A DNA stretch of 64,000 nt from Flavobacterium sp. (GCA_021740105.1 JAIPAM010000002.1:310001-374000), one strand, 5' to 3'. Positions 26,619 through 36,977 are shown, numbered from the stretch's first letter. The notes: generated by a model from the letters alone, not told the origin. Program-made: numbers and translations.

Positions 26619-27749
26619 ATGAAGTTTGATTTATTAAAGACTGATCCGCAATCTCAAGCTCGTGCGGGAACAATTACTACCGACCATGGTGTGATTGAAA
26701 CGCCAATTTTTATGCCCGTTGGAACGGTTGCTTCTGTAAAAGGAGTGCACCAAAGAGAATTAAAAGAAGAGATTAACCCTGATATTATTCTTGGAAATAC
26801 CTATCATTTGTATTTGCGTCCGCAAACTGAAATTCTTGAAAAAGCGGGAGGTTTACACAAATTCATGAATTGGGATCGAAATATTTTGACTGATTCTGGC
26901 GGTTATCAAGTATATTCCCTTTCGGCAAATAGAAAGATTAAAGAAGAAGGAGTAAAATTCAAATCGCATATAGACGGTTCGTATCATTTTTTTACGCCAG
27001 AAAATGTAATGGAGATTCAACGTACCATTGGAGCTGATATTATTATGGCTTTTGATGAATGCACCCCTTACCCTTGTGATTACCGATATGCACAACGCTC
27101 GATGCACATGACGCATCGCTGGTTGGATCGTTGTATCAATCACTTGGAAAAAGTACCCGTGAAATACGGTTACGATCAAACTTTTTTTCCAATTGTTCAG
27201 GGTAGTACCTATAAAGATTTGCGCATGCAATCAGCAGAATACATCGCCAATGCCGGAGCACAAGGGAATGCTATTGGCGGACTTTCTGTAGGGGAACCAG
27301 CAGAAGAAATGTATGCTATGACTGAAATTGTTACGGCAATTTTACCTCAAGATAAACCTCGATATTTAATGGGTGTAGGAACTCCAATTAATATATTAGA
27401 AAATATTGCAATTGGAATTGATATGTTTGATTGCGTGATGCCTACTAGAAATGCGAGAAACGGAATGCTATTTACCGCAAATGGGACTATCAATATTAAA
27501 AATAAAAAATGGGAGGATGACTTTTCACCAGTTGATGAAATGGGAATTACCTTTGTAGACAGAGAATATTCAAAAGCCTACTTGCGTCATCTTTTTGCAG
27601 CCAATGAATATCTAGGAAAGCAAATTGCTACGATTCATAACCTAGGTTTCTACATGTGGTTGGTTCGTGAAGCTAGAAAACATATCTTAGCGGGAGATTT
27701 CAAAGTTTGGAAGGAAATGATGGTAAAAAACATGAGTCAGAGATTGTAA
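26619..27749 (+). CDS. tgt: tRNA-guanine transglycosylase lacking the zinc cysteines
   Basis: Exchanges guanine at position 34 of GUN-anticodon tRNAs for the queuosine precursor preQ1. 376 residues. The catalytic Asp residues are present in LTDSGGYQVYSL and GIDMFDCVMPTRNARNG, and the substrate-binding GGLSVGEP and HRWLDR are intact. The usual zinc site CxCx2C that follows the TRNARNG segment is absent: the region SPVDEMGITFVDREYSKAYL (about residues 304-323) has no cysteine, though the His of TIHNLGFY remains. Zinc-free flavobacterial enzymes may be the rule. Seven bases separate it from the LptF/G gene, so an operon is likely. Confidence 0.93.
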   Translation: MKFDLLKTDPQSQARAGTITTDHGVIETPIFMPVGTVASVKGVHQRELKEEINPDIILGNTYHLYLRPQTEILEKAGGLHKFMNWDRNILTDSGGYQVYSLSANRKIKEEGVKFKSHIDGSYHFFTPENVMEIQRTIGADIIMAFDECTPYPCDYRYAQRSMHMTHRWLDRCINHLEKVPVKYGYDQTFFPIVQGSTYKDLRMQSAEYIANAGAQGNAIGGLSVGEPAEEMYAMTEIVTAILPQDKPRYLMGVGTPINILENIAIGIDMFDCVMPTRNARNGMLFTANGTINIKNKKWEDDFSPVDEMGITFVDREYSKAYLRHLFAANEYLGKQIATIHNLGFYMWLVREARKHILAGDFKVWKEMMVKNMSQRL

Positions 27750-27755
27750 AGCGCA

Positions 27756-28838
27756 ATGAAAATAATCGATAAATACATATTAAAACGCTATTTAAGTAAC
27801 TTTTTTGTGATGCTTATGATGTTTATTCCTATTGGAATTGTCATTGATGTATCAGAAAAAATAAATAGAATAATTGAATATAAAATTCCATTTTCAGTAA
27901 TTGTTATTTATTATTGCAACTTTACCATTTATTTTGCAAATCTATTATTCCCAATATTCTTGTTTCTATCTATTATTTGGTTCACCTCAAAATTGGCCAA
28001 TAATACGGAGATAATTGCGATATTAAGTTCTGGAATATCTTTTACACGATTCATGCGTCCCTATTTAATTGGAGCAACAATTGTTTCGGTTTTGGCCTTT
28101 TTAATGGGGGTTTTTATATTACCAAAAGCCAGTGAGGGATTCAATAATTTTAGATATAATTATTTAACCCCTGGTGGCTTAGAAAAAATGCGGGAAAATT
28201 CGGATGTATTTAGACAAATTAATAAAGACGAATACATTTATGTTGGAAGTTTTAACCAAGTATCGAAAATGGCTTTCAATTTTTCTATGGAAAAATTCGA
28301 TAAAGACCAATTAAAATATAAAATCACCGCCAGTAGAATAAAATGGAATCCAATTCAAAAAAACTATACTCTTTATGATTATAATAAAAGAACAGTGGGA
28401 GAATTGTCTGACAAAATTGAAATGGCCGAGCAAAAAGACACCGTATTCAGTTTTGATCTCGAAGATTTAACCCCGATGGTCTATGTTGCTGAGACCCTTT
28501 CTATTTTTGAATTAAATCAATTTATAGATAAAGAAATAAAGAGAGGGAATTCCAATATTAGTGTTTATTTAGTGGTGTTGTATAAAAAATACAGCCTGCC
28601 AGTGTCGGCATTTATACTTACCATAATTGCACTAGCCTTTTCTTCAATGAAACGAAGAGGTGGAATGGGAATCAATTTGGCAATTGGGATTGGTATCGCA
28701 TTTGCCTTTGTATTTTTTGACAAAATATTTGGCGCCTTAGCCGAAAAATCGACTATAACTCCTTTAATTGCAGTATGGTTACCAAACTTAATTTTTGGAA
28801 TACTCGCAATTTACCTCCTTCGAAATGCCAAACGATAG
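27756..28838 (+). CDS. LptF/LptG-family lipopolysaccharide export permease
   Basis: Inner-membrane subunit of the LPS transport complex that extracts LPS for transfer to the periplasmic bridge. 360 residues: two or three N-terminal membrane helices (LSNFFVMLMMFIPIGIVIDV and IYFANLLFPIFLFLSIIWF), a periplasmic beta-jellyroll (about residues 125-260), then three C-terminal helices. The coupling region near residue 80, ILSSGISFTRFMRP, is as expected. Whether it is F or G cannot be decided. It follows tgt closely and overlaps the EamA gene. Confidence 0.9.
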   Translation: MKIIDKYILKRYLSNFFVMLMMFIPIGIVIDVSEKINRIIEYKIPFSVIVIYYCNFTIYFANLLFPIFLFLSIIWFTSKLANNTEIIAILSSGISFTRFMRPYLIGATIVSVLAFLMGVFILPKASEGFNNFRYNYLTPGGLEKMRENSDVFRQINKDEYIYVGSFNQVSKMAFNFSMEKFDKDQLKYKITASRIKWNPIQKNYTLYDYNKRTVGELSDKIEMAEQKDTVFSFDLEDLTPMVYVAETLSIFELNQFIDKEIKRGNSNISVYLVVLYKKYSLPVSAFILTIIALAFSSMKRRGGMGINLAIGIGIAFAFVFFDKIFGALAEKSTITPLIAVWLPNLIFGILAIYLLRNAKR

Positions 28839-29712
28839 CCTTAAAAGTTACTTACATCTCCATTTTATTGTTTTTATTTGGGGATTTACAGCAGTATTAG
28901 GAAAACTAATAACGCTCGACGCTTTGCCACTGGTTTGGTTCAGAATGCTATTGGCGGTAGGTTTTATCCTCATTTACATTGGGATCAATAAAACCTCCTT
29001 GCGAGTTCCCAGAAAAACCCTCATCGGATTTCTCTTTGCTGGTTTAATTATCGCTTTGCACTGGTTTACCTTTTTTAAAGCCATTAAGGTTTCCAATATT
29101 TCAGTCACACTAGCCTGTTTGTCTACCGGAGCATTTTTCGCTTCTTTATTGGAACCCATTTTCTATGGTAGAAAAATAATTTGGTATGAAGTAGTATTTG
29201 GAATCATAGTATTTCTTGGGCTTTACATTATTTTTAATATTGACGGACAGTTCATTTACGGTATATTATTGGCGTTAAGCTCGGCATTTTTATCCGCTTT
29301 ATTTTCTATGATTAATGGCAAATATGCTAAAGAATACGATCCTTCTATAATTTCCTTTTATGAACTTTTAGGAGGTGTTTTATTCTTTTCTGTCTTCCTA
29401 TTGTATTCAGGTAGTTTCAATTCTAAATTCTTTGAAATTTCCAATTCGGATTGGGTTTACCTTATCATTTTAAGCACTTTTTGTACCGCATACGCTTTTA
29501 TAGCCTCGGTGAAAGTGATGCAGTTTTTAAGTCCGTATACGGTAATGCTAACCATTAATCTAGAACCTATTTACGGAATTATCTTAGCTGTAATTGTATT
29601 TAAAGAAACTGAAAAAATGAGTTTCAATTTTTACATAGGCGCTTTAATAATCTTGTCAACCGTAATTTTGAACGGAGTGATTAAGTATTTCCACAAACCA
29701 AAAAAAAGTTAA
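28825..29712 (+). CDS. EamA-family (DMT superfamily) transporter
   Basis: Inner-membrane drug/metabolite transporter with about ten hydrophobic helices in two EamA repeats (HFIVFIWGFTAVLGKLI at the start; TVMLTINLEPIYGIILAVIV near the end). Substrate unknown. I use the ATG at 28825, which overlaps the preceding gene by 14 bases; a TTG at 28795 would add ten hydrophilic residues. Last gene of the likely tgt-lptF/G-eamA operon. Confidence 0.9.
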   Translation: MPNDSLKSYLHLHFIVFIWGFTAVLGKLITLDALPLVWFRMLLAVGFILIYIGINKTSLRVPRKTLIGFLFAGLIIALHWFTFFKAIKVSNISVTLACLSTGAFFASLLEPIFYGRKIIWYEVVFGIIVFLGLYIIFNIDGQFIYGILLALSSAFLSALFSMINGKYAKEYDPSIISFYELLGGVLFFSVFLLYSGSFNSKFFEISNSDWVYLIILSTFCTAYAFIASVKVMQFLSPYTVMLTINLEPIYGIILAVIVFKETEKMSFNFYIGALIILSTVILNGVIKYFHKPKKS

Positions 29713-29876
29713 AAATATCCAATTGTAAGTTCTAATATGAAGTCTATGTTAACTTTTTACTTTGACAATTATGGAATTGTTTTATATGTTAATTTTATAA
29801 TCCTAAATGAATATGTTCACATCAGAAATTATTGAGGTGAAACAAAATATAATAATAGATTAAATAGAATTAATTT

Positions 29877-30617
29877 ATGTACAAAAATAAAAAAGTAGTT
29901 GTCGTTCTTCCAGCTTATAATGCAGAAAAGACGTTGGAAAAAACGTTTTTAGAAATTCCGATGAATCTTGTTGATGAAGTTATTTTAGTTGACGATAATA
30001 GTATTGACGAAACCTACGCTTTGGCAAAAAAATTAGGTATAAATCATGTTATTCGACACGAAAAAAATAAAGGTTACGGTGGAAATCAAAAAACATGTTA
30101 CAATAAATGTAAAGAATTAAACGCAGACATTGTTGTAATGCTTCATCCTGATTATCAATACACCCCTTTATTAATTGACGCTATGGTTAGTATAATTGGT
30201 AATGAATTGTATCCAGTTGTATTTGGATCAAGAATTTTGGGAAAAGGCGCTTTAAAAGGCGGAATGCCATTGTACAAGTATTTTTTTAATAGAATGTTGA
30301 CTCTTTTTCAAAATATCTTGATGAACCAAAAACTCTCCGAATATCATACTGGTTTTAGGTCTTTCGATATGAAAGTATTGAACGATGTAAATTATGAAAA
30401 ATGTTCTGATGATTTTGCATTTGACAATCAAATTATTGCACAAATTTGTGATAAAGATTATGAAATTGCAGAAGTTACCTGCCCAACAAAGTACTTTCCA
30501 GAAGCTTCCTCAATCAATTTCAAGAGAAGTAGTATTTATGGTTTACATGTCCTATTAGTTTCTATGAAGTATTTCTTGAATAAAAATAAAATTGTTAAAT
30601 GGGACCTATTAACATAA
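29877..30617 (+). CDS. Glycosyltransferase family 2, polyprenyl-phosphate mannosyl/glucosyl transferase type
   Basis: 246 residues, GT-A fold: VVVVLPAYNAEKTLEKTF, VDDNSIDETY, NKGYGGNQKTCYNKC, the DXD-like LHPDYQYTP and YHTGFRSFDMKVL, as in dolichol-phosphate mannose synthase-like enzymes. There are no C-terminal membrane helices. The next gene, overlapping by 19 bases, encodes a family 39-type membrane transferase that uses polyprenyl-phosphate sugars, so this enzyme may make its donor. The last part is hydrophilic and basic. Confidence 0.88.
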   Translation: MYKNKKVVVVLPAYNAEKTLEKTFLEIPMNLVDEVILVDDNSIDETYALAKKLGINHVIRHEKNKGYGGNQKTCYNKCKELNADIVVMLHPDYQYTPLLIDAMVSIIGNELYPVVFGSRILGKGALKGGMPLYKYFFNRMLTLFQNILMNQKLSEYHTGFRSFDMKVLNDVNYEKCSDDFAFDNQIIAQICDKDYEIAEVTCPTKYFPEASSINFKRSSIYGLHVLLVSMKYFLNKNKIVKWDLLT

Positions 30618-32239
30618 ATAAGTTAAAGAATAATTACGCTTTAATACTCTTTTTATTAAGTTGTTTATTCTTTCCGTTTGCTATTGGTTCGGTACATTTG
30701 TTTGATTGGGACGAGGTAAATTTTGCTGAAATTGCTAGAGAAATGATAGTAAATAAGAACTATTTAAATGTTCAAATTAACTATCAGCCTTTCTGGGAAA
30801 AGCCTCCTTTATTTTTTTGGTTGCAAGCCTTATCGATGAAAATTTTTGGTGTCAATGAATTTGCAAGTAGATTTCCAAATGTATTAGTAGGTATTGCTTC
30901 AATTCTTTCTTTTTACCTAATCGGAAAAAAATTTATATCAGACAAGTTTGGTTTTATCTGGGGGCTTACTTACATTGGTAGTTTCTTACCCCATTTCTAT
31001 TTTAAAACAGGAATTATTGACCCCTTATTCAACTTATTCATATTCATTTCTATTTATTTTTTCTATTTATATCAAGTAGCTTATAAAAAAAAATATCTTT
31101 TTATCGCCTCAATATTGTCAGGTTTAGCAGTATTAACTAAAGGGCCTGTCGCCATTTTGATAATTATATTAGTAGTTTTCTTTTTTGTAATCTATAAATG
31201 GAAAACTATAAAAATTAAAATTTTAGATTTGATAATTGCTGGATTAATAATTTGTGTTATTACCTCTTTTTGGTTCCTAGCAGAAATCATTAACGGCGGT
31301 GGAATTGCACTTTTTAAGGAATTTATTGCCTATCAAATAAGGCTTTTCACAACATCTGAAGCAGGACATGGAGAACCATTTTACTATCATTTTATAGTTT
31401 TGTTTTTTGGTTGTTTTCCAATTTCACTAATTGTTATTCCGTATATTCTAAAAAAGAATTTTTTGGATTCTAAATCTATTCTGGTGAAAGATTTTTACAC
31501 CTTAAATTTTATATTATTTTGGGTTGTTTTGATCTTATTCTCAATAACTACAACAAAAATAGTTCACTATTCTTCATTATGCTATTTTCCATTATCATTT
31601 ATGGCAGCCTATATAATCCACCAAAATATAATTGATAAGAAAAATTTGCACAAAATATCATTTGTATTATTAACTTTTGTTGGAGTTTTATTGGGAATTA
31701 TTTTTACAGCTATTCCTCTGATAGTAAAATTTAAAAACTATTTAATTCCGTTTATCAATGATCAGTTTGCTGTTCAAAATATTTTATTACCGGTACAATG
31801 GGGAGGCTTTGAATATTTATTAGGAATAATATATCTAGTAATATTGGTTGTTGTTTTAATAAAATTAAAAAACAATATCAATTATATTATTAATTTATTT
31901 TTAATTAATGCATTAGTATTAAACTTGTTAATGCTTTTTATTGTTCCAAAAATAGAGCAACATACTCAAGGAAGTATGATTGAATTTTTTCAAAAACATA
32001 ATAATTCAAATGAATATGTAACTACTTATGGTTTCAGAAGTTACGCTAAATTTTATTATACAAACAAACAAAAACCTCAAAATATAAATGCGCTAGATGA
32101 AGATTGGTTATTGAATGGAGCGATTGACAAACCGGTTTATATTGTATGTAAAATGTACGATAAAGAAAAAGTACTACAGCTTAAAAATATTCATTATTTG
32201 TATGAAAAAGGAGGTTTTGTTTTCTTTAAGAGAAAGTAA
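30599..32239 (+). CDS. GT39/ArnT-like membrane glycosyltransferase
   Basis: 546 residues with about eleven to thirteen membrane helices and the first-loop acidic motif of GT-C enzymes (HLFDWDEVNFAEIAREM). Further family features: YQPFWEKPPLFFWLQ and FASRFPNVLVGIASI, then a C-terminal periplasmic domain. These enzymes move sugars from polyprenyl phosphate to lipid A or other surface acceptors on the periplasmic face. The 19-base overlap with the family 2 transferase supports a two-step donor-transfer pair. The acceptor is not known. Confidence 0.88.
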   Translation: MGPININKLKNNYALILFLLSCLFFPFAIGSVHLFDWDEVNFAEIAREMIVNKNYLNVQINYQPFWEKPPLFFWLQALSMKIFGVNEFASRFPNVLVGIASILSFYLIGKKFISDKFGFIWGLTYIGSFLPHFYFKTGIIDPLFNLFIFISIYFFYLYQVAYKKKYLFIASILSGLAVLTKGPVAILIIILVVFFFVIYKWKTIKIKILDLIIAGLIICVITSFWFLAEIINGGGIALFKEFIAYQIRLFTTSEAGHGEPFYYHFIVLFFGCFPISLIVIPYILKKNFLDSKSILVKDFYTLNFILFWVVLILFSITTTKIVHYSSLCYFPLSFMAAYIIHQNIIDKKNLHKISFVLLTFVGVLLGIIFTAIPLIVKFKNYLIPFINDQFAVQNILLPVQWGGFEYLLGIIYLVILVVVLIKLKNNINYIINLFLINALVLNLLMLFIVPKIEQHTQGSMIEFFQKHNNSNEYVTTYGFRSYAKFYYTNKQKPQNINALDEDWLLNGAIDKPVYIVCKMYDKEKVLQLKNIHYLYEKGGFVFFKRK

Positions 32240-32247
32240 AATTTAAT

Positions 32248-32931
32248 TTAAATAAGCTCTACAGAAACCTTTTCATTTTTAGATTTATTTTTAAATAAAT
32301 TTTTAAAAGTTTTGTCAAACCATTTAATCTTAATTGGAAAAAAAATAAAATAGGAAATCAAAAAAGAACCAATTCCAATCAAACCACCTGCAGCAACATC
32401 TCCAAAAAAGTGTTGAGACAAATAAACTCTAGAATAAGCTGTTAAACAAGCAATAACAGCGAAAATGATTTGATAATGTTTCTTTTTAAAGACATAGGCT
32501 AAAAACAAAAAAATTGCAAATGCAGTTGTAGAATGGCCCGATGGGAAAGAATTGTTAGAATGTAAAACAACTCCTTCTACATAATGAAGTTGATCTGGAC
32601 TAAAAAATTTAGAGGGTCTAAGTTGATTAACAAAAATTACTTTTTTCATTAATTGACATACTATTCCAGACAATAAAAATGTAGATAGACCCATAAAAAA
32701 AGTTCTAATTTTAACCAAAAACAATAAAATTAATAAAATTAAAACTGCAAATAATCCATCACCAACATTTGTAAAATATTTGAAAAAAATATCTTGAAAA
32801 GGAGAATTAAATTGATTAACCAATAAGTGAAAGTTTAGCTTTCCATAGATCAATACTCCGAAAAGTGCAATACCTATAAAAAGTAAAATAACAGTAAAAT
32901 AATATTTTAAATCAATAAATAATTTTTGCAT
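32248..32931 (-). CDS. PAP2-family membrane phosphatase
   Basis: About 227 residues with six membrane helices and the three phosphatase motifs: KKVIFVNQLRP (KX6RP), SFPSGHS (PSGH) and SRVYLSQHFFGDV (SRX5HX3D). Likely dephosphorylates undecaprenyl or phosphatidyl phosphates on the periplasmic side. I take the ATG at 32931; a GTG at 33003 would add 24 hydrophobic residues. Convergent with the GT39-like gene with an 8-base gap; whether it recycles the polyprenyl carrier for that enzyme is a guess. Confidence 0.88.
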   Translation of the reverse strand: MQKLFIDLKYYFTVILLFIGIALFGVLIYGKLNFHLLVNQFNSPFQDIFFKYFTNVGDGLFAVLILLILLFLVKIRTFFMGLSTFLLSGIVCQLMKKVIFVNQLRPSKFFSPDQLHYVEGVVLHSNNSFPSGHSTTAFAIFLFLAYVFKKKHYQIIFAVIACLTAYSRVYLSQHFFGDVAAGGLIGIGSFLISYFIFFPIKIKWFDKTFKNLFKNKSKNEKVSVELI

Positions 32932-33160
32932 TTTTAAAATAAATGTGGGAGAAAAGATTGTAAACAATAAACAAATTGCAAACAAACATTTAAATAATAC
33001 CACAAAAATAGGCGAAATGAAATTTCTAAAGTAAACTTAAGATTAACTTAGTATTAAATAAATAGAATCTTAGTGTTACTAAAATCATTTTAATTTAATT
33101 TATCATCATTTGATTTTAATAATTTTGAAAAAAATTACTTTCATTCAAGATTTTAAATTT

Positions 33161-33168
33161 TATCTTTG
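33161..33168 (+). promoter_or_regulatory. -7 box TATCTTTG upstream of accA
   Basis: Exact TAnnTTTG match, 32 bases before the accA ATG. Confidence 0.55.
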
Positions 33169-33200
33169 CTGATCAAACAAAATATAAAAGCACATACCCT

Positions 33201-34154
33201 ATGGAATATTTAGATTTTGAGCTTCCAATAAAAGAACTAGAAGAACAATTAGACAAATGTGAAATCATCGGTCAAGAATCAGATGTTGATGTTTCAGATC
33301 CTTGTAAGCAAATTGAAAAAAAATTAGAAGAAACCAAACGCGAAATATATAAAAACCTAACGGCATGGCAACGTGTTCAATTGTCGCGTCACCCAAACCG
33401 ACCTTATACTATGGACCATATTAACGCTTTGTGCGGAGATACTTTCCTTGAAATGTTTGGAGATAGAAATTTCAAAGACGACAAAGCCATGATTGGTGGA
33501 TTAGGGAAAATTGGAGGACAATCTTTCATGATTGTAGGTCAACAAAAAGGATACAATACCAAAACACGTCAATACCGTAACTTCGGTATGGCAAATCCTG
33601 AAGGATATAGAAAAGCTTTGCGTTTAATGAAAATGGCTGAAAAATTTGGAATTCCTGTAGTTACTTTAATTGATACACCAGGTGCTTATCCTGGTTTAGA
33701 AGCAGAGGAGCGTGGACAAGGTGAAGCAATTGCAAGAAACATTCTTGAAATGATGCGATTAAAAGTACCAATTATCACTGTTATTGTGGGTGAAGGCGCT
33801 TCTGGTGGTGCATTAGGAATTGGTGTTGGAGATAAAGTATACATGTTAGAAAACACTTGGTACTCTGTAATTTCTCCAGAATCTTGTTCGTCCATACTTT
33901 GGAAAAGCTGGGAATATAAAGAACAAGCGGCCGATGCATTAAAACTGACTTCTGCCGACATGAAAAAGCAAAAATTAGTGGATGATATTATCCCTGAACC
34001 TCTTGGAGGAGCTCATTATGATCGTGAAACTACTTTTAAAACAGTAGAGAAATACATCTTAAAAGGATACAAGGAACTAAAAGACTTATCAACAACTGAA
34101 TTAGTAGCCAAAAGAATGGACAAATACAGTAAGATGGGTGAATATAAAGAATAA
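33201..34154 (+). CDS. accA: Acetyl-CoA carboxylase carboxyltransferase subunit alpha
   Basis: Transfers the carboxyl group from biotin to acetyl-CoA, giving malonyl-CoA for fatty-acid synthesis, together with AccD. 317 residues: an N-terminal helical segment, then [12 protein letters not shown], the crotonase-fold core with [36 protein letters not shown], the oxyanion-hole region [15 protein letters not shown] and [14 protein letters not shown]. accD is not in the window. A -7 box upstream and a strong terminator downstream make it a single-gene unit. Confidence 0.97.
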   Translation: MEYLDFELPIKELEEQLDKCEIIGQESDVDVSDPCKQIEKKLEETKREIYKNLTAWQRVQLSRHPNRPYTMDHINALCGDTFLEMFGDRNFKDDKAMIGGLGKIGGQSFMIVGQQKGYNTKTRQYRNFGMANPEGYRKALRLMKMAEKFGIPVVTLIDTPGAYPGLEAEERGQGEAIARNILEMMRLKVPIITVIVGEGASGGALGIGVGDKVYMLENTWYSVISPESCSSILWKSWEYKEQAADALKLTSADMKKQKLVDDIIPEPLGGAHYDRETTFKTVEKYILKGYKELKDLSTTELVAKRMDKYSKMGEYKE

Positions 34155-34172
34155 ACTACTTAAAATCATTAG

Positions 34173-34202
34173 AAAATCCGAAGCCTTACCGTTTCGGATT
34201 TT
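34173..34202 (+). terminator. Terminator of accA
   Basis: 10-bp stem (34173-34182 with 34193-34202), ten-base loop and a T-tract. Confidence 0.9.
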
Positions 34203-34294
34203 TTTTTAGTTATAAACAAAAAATAGTTAGTTATCAACAAAAAGTACTAATAACTCCTTAAGGATTTTTTTTTATTTTTTGGTAAATTCGCTCA

Positions 34295-35845
34295 ATGGAA
34301 AAATCACTCAACCTCAACCCTATAAAAGTAGAAAAAACTACGATTATCAATTTAGAAAAAGGAAAACTCCCACCACAAACGCTAGAATTAGAGGAAGCGG
34401 TATTGGGAGCAATGATGATTGATAAAAAAGGAGTTGACGAAGTAATTGATATTTTACAACCTGAAGCGTTTTACAAAGACGCCCATAAATATATTTTCGA
34501 GGCTATATTTCAATTGTTCACCGATTCACAGCCGGTGGATTTATTGACCGTTTCTGCACAACTTAGAAAGAATGGCAGATTAGAAATAGCGGGTGGCGAT
34601 TACTATTTGATTCAACTTACACAAAAAATATCTTCTTCGGCACACATTGAATTTCACTCTAGAATTATTCTACAGAAATTCATCCAACGAAGTTTAATAA
34701 AAATATCCTCGGAGATTATTGAAGATTCCTATGATGAATCTACCGATGTATTTGATTTATTAGACAGAGCCGAATCAAAATTATATGAAGTAACGCAAGG
34801 AAACATTAAACGAAGTTCAGAAACCGCTCAAAGTTTGGTGATTCAAGCTAAAAAGAGAATTGAAGAAATTGCTGGAAAAGAAGGTTTGAGTGGAATAGCC
34901 ACTGGATTTGACAGTTTAGATAAAGTAACTTCAGGTTGGCAACCAAGTGATTTAATTATCATTGCGGCTCGTCCTGGTATGGGAAAAACGGCGTTTGTAC
35001 TTTCTATGGCTAGAAACGTAGCAATCGATTATGGCCACCCAGTAGCGCTATTTTCTCTAGAAATGTCCTCTGTACAATTAATCACCAGATTGATATCTTC
35101 AGAAACGGGACTTTCCTCTGAAAAATTAAGAACTGGTAAATTAGAAAAACACGAATGGGAACAATTGAGTATAAAGGTTAAAAACTTGGAGAAAGCGCCT
35201 TTATTTATTGATGATACTCCTTCCCTATCTATTTTTGATTTAAGAGCAAAATCCAGACGTTTGGCATCACAACACGGAATTAAATTAATTATCGTGGATT
35301 ACCTTCAGTTAATGACTGCTGGGGGGAATAACGGAAAAGGATCTGGCAATAGAGAGCAAGAAATATCTACTATTTCAAGAAACTTAAAAGCATTAGCAAA
35401 AGAACTTGGCGTTCCTGTAATTGCTCTTTCACAATTGTCACGTGCCGTAGAAAGCCGTCCAGGACACAAAAGACCTCTTTTATCTGATCTTAGAGAATCA
35501 GGCGCCATTGAGCAAGATGCAGATATTGTATCGTTTATTTATCGTCCGGAATACTACAAATTAGATGAATGGGATGACGAAGGAAATTCGCCAACACAAG
35601 GGCAAGCCGAATTTATAATTGCTAAACACCGAAATGGTAGCCTAGAAAGTGTGAAATTGAAATTTGTTGGTAACCTTGGTAAATTTGAAAACTTGGAAAC
35701 GTATAGCGGCACTTTTGATGATTTACCTTCAAAAATGAACCACGACGACAATCCATTTCAAACAAAGAATTTACCTACCCCAAATGAAGCCTTTGGAAGT
35801 AATTTAAACGATTACGAAGAAGACGACAGCGAGGTGCCATTTTAA
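34295..35845 (+). CDS. dnaB: Replicative DNA helicase
   Basis: Hexameric 5'-3' helicase of the replication fork. 516 residues: N-terminal DnaB domain (LPPQTLELEEAVLGAMMID), linker helix, then the RecA-type motor with Walker A AARPGMGKTAFVL, ALFSLEMSS, Walker B LIIVDYLQLM, and the arginine-finger region LLSDLRESGAIEQDAD. No intein is present at the usual insertion sites. The tail is acidic. Convergent with the cysteine desulfurase gene (7-base gap, no hairpin seen). Confidence 0.97.
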   Translation: MEKSLNLNPIKVEKTTIINLEKGKLPPQTLELEEAVLGAMMIDKKGVDEVIDILQPEAFYKDAHKYIFEAIFQLFTDSQPVDLLTVSAQLRKNGRLEIAGGDYYLIQLTQKISSSAHIEFHSRIILQKFIQRSLIKISSEIIEDSYDESTDVFDLLDRAESKLYEVTQGNIKRSSETAQSLVIQAKKRIEEIAGKEGLSGIATGFDSLDKVTSGWQPSDLIIIAARPGMGKTAFVLSMARNVAIDYGHPVALFSLEMSSVQLITRLISSETGLSSEKLRTGKLEKHEWEQLSIKVKNLEKAPLFIDDTPSLSIFDLRAKSRRLASQHGIKLIIVDYLQLMTAGGNNGKGSGNREQEISTISRNLKALAKELGVPVIALSQLSRAVESRPGHKRPLLSDLRESGAIEQDADIVSFIYRPEYYKLDEWDDEGNSPTQGQAEFIIAKHRNGSLESVKLKFVGNLGKFENLETYSGTFDDLPSKMNHDDNPFQTKNLPTPNEAFGSNLNDYEEDDSEVPF

Positions 35846-35852
35846 TCCTAAA

Positions 35853-36977
35853 TTAAACTCCTTTTAGACCGTCAATTAATAAATCAATATCGTTTTTGGT
35901 ATTGTAATGGCTGAAAGATATTCTCAAACTAGGCTTTTTCAAATCTTCCTCTGATAAAAATTCAGCTAAAACGTGTGACGGTTTGGCACTTCCTGATTGG
36001 CAGGCACTACCGCGAGAAACTGCGATTCCCTTGATATCTAATCCGAATAAAATCATTGCTGATTTATCTTCTGAAAAAGGTAAAATAATATTCAATACAT
36101 TGTAAAATCCGTCTTTAGAACCATTGATTTTAAAATCGGGAAATTCACTTTCTAAACGTTCTATAAGGTAATTTTTGAGTGCTAAAATATCTTTTCTTTC
36201 CTCATCTAAATGAGCTAAAGCCAACTCTATTGCCTTTGCCATTCCTGCTATTTGGTGTACAGCTTCGGTTCCTGGTCGCAATCCTTTTTCTTGTTCTCCT
36301 CCGTAAATTAAGGGTTGTAATCCGGAATTTTTTCTAACAAAAGCAAATCCAATTCCTTTTGGACCATGAAATTTATGTGCCGCAGCAACGATAAAATCAA
36401 CTGGAATATTTTGCAAATCCAATTCTGTTTTCGCAACCGACTGAACCGTATCAGAGTGAAATAAGGCATTGTTTTGTTGGCAAATTCTAGCTACCAAATC
36501 AATATCTAAAACTGCTCCAACCTCATTATTAACGTGCATCAAACTCACTAAAGTTTTTTCACTTTGCGAAAGTAATTCTACCAAGTTATTGATATCAACA
36601 CTTCCGTCTTTTTTAATGGCTACATAATCAACTTGAATTCCAAATTCTTTTTGGAGGGCTTCAATGGTGTGCAAAACAGCGTGATGCTCAATTTTGGATG
36701 TTATAATTCTTTTTACTTGTAAATCTTTTACACAGGAACGGAGTATAATATTATTGGATTCTGTTCCGCCAGAAGTAAATATGATTTCTTGAGCATTACA
36801 ATTCAATTCTTTTGCTATGGCTTTTCTAGAAAGCTCTATTATGTTTTTTGCATTTCTACCAAAACTATGGGTAGATGAAGGGTTTCCAAAATCATTTGAC
36901 ATTACCTCAACCATTTCACGAATTACTTCCTCACGAATTTGTGTGGTGGCTGCATTATCTAAATATACTTTATTCAT
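35853..36977 (-). CDS. Cysteine desulfurase (NifS/IscS family)
   Basis: PLP enzyme that frees sulfur from L-cysteine for iron-sulfur clusters or tRNA thiolation. 374 residues: YLDNAATTQI, GGTESNNIIL, the PLP-binding Lys in AAHKFHGPKGIGF, RPGTEAVHQIAGM and the catalytic Cys loop SRGSACQSGSAKPSHVL. The length and short Cys loop fit the group I (NifS/IscS-like) class rather than SufS. No isc or suf genes are adjacent. Confidence 0.92.
   Translation of the reverse strand: MNKVYLDNAATTQIREEVIREMVEVMSNDFGNPSSTHSFGRNAKNIIELSRKAIAKELNCNAQEIIFTSGGTESNNIILRSCVKDLQVKRIITSKIEHHAVLHTIEALQKEFGIQVDYVAIKKDGSVDINNLVELLSQSEKTLVSLMHVNNEVGAVLDIDLVARICQQNNALFHSDTVQSVAKTELDLQNIPVDFIVAAAHKFHGPKGIGFAFVRKNSGLQPLIYGGEQEKGLRPGTEAVHQIAGMAKAIELALAHLDEERKDILALKNYLIERLESEFPDFKINGSKDGFYNVLNIILPFSEDKSAMILFGLDIKGIAVSRGSACQSGSAKPSHVLAEFLSEEDLKKPSLRISFSHYNTKNDIDLLIDGLKGV

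Noticed and set aside
26853..27230. 125-codon open frame antisense to tgt
   Set aside because: Lies wholly inside tgt on the other strand, with Cys/His-rich composition typical of shadow frames; no independent support.
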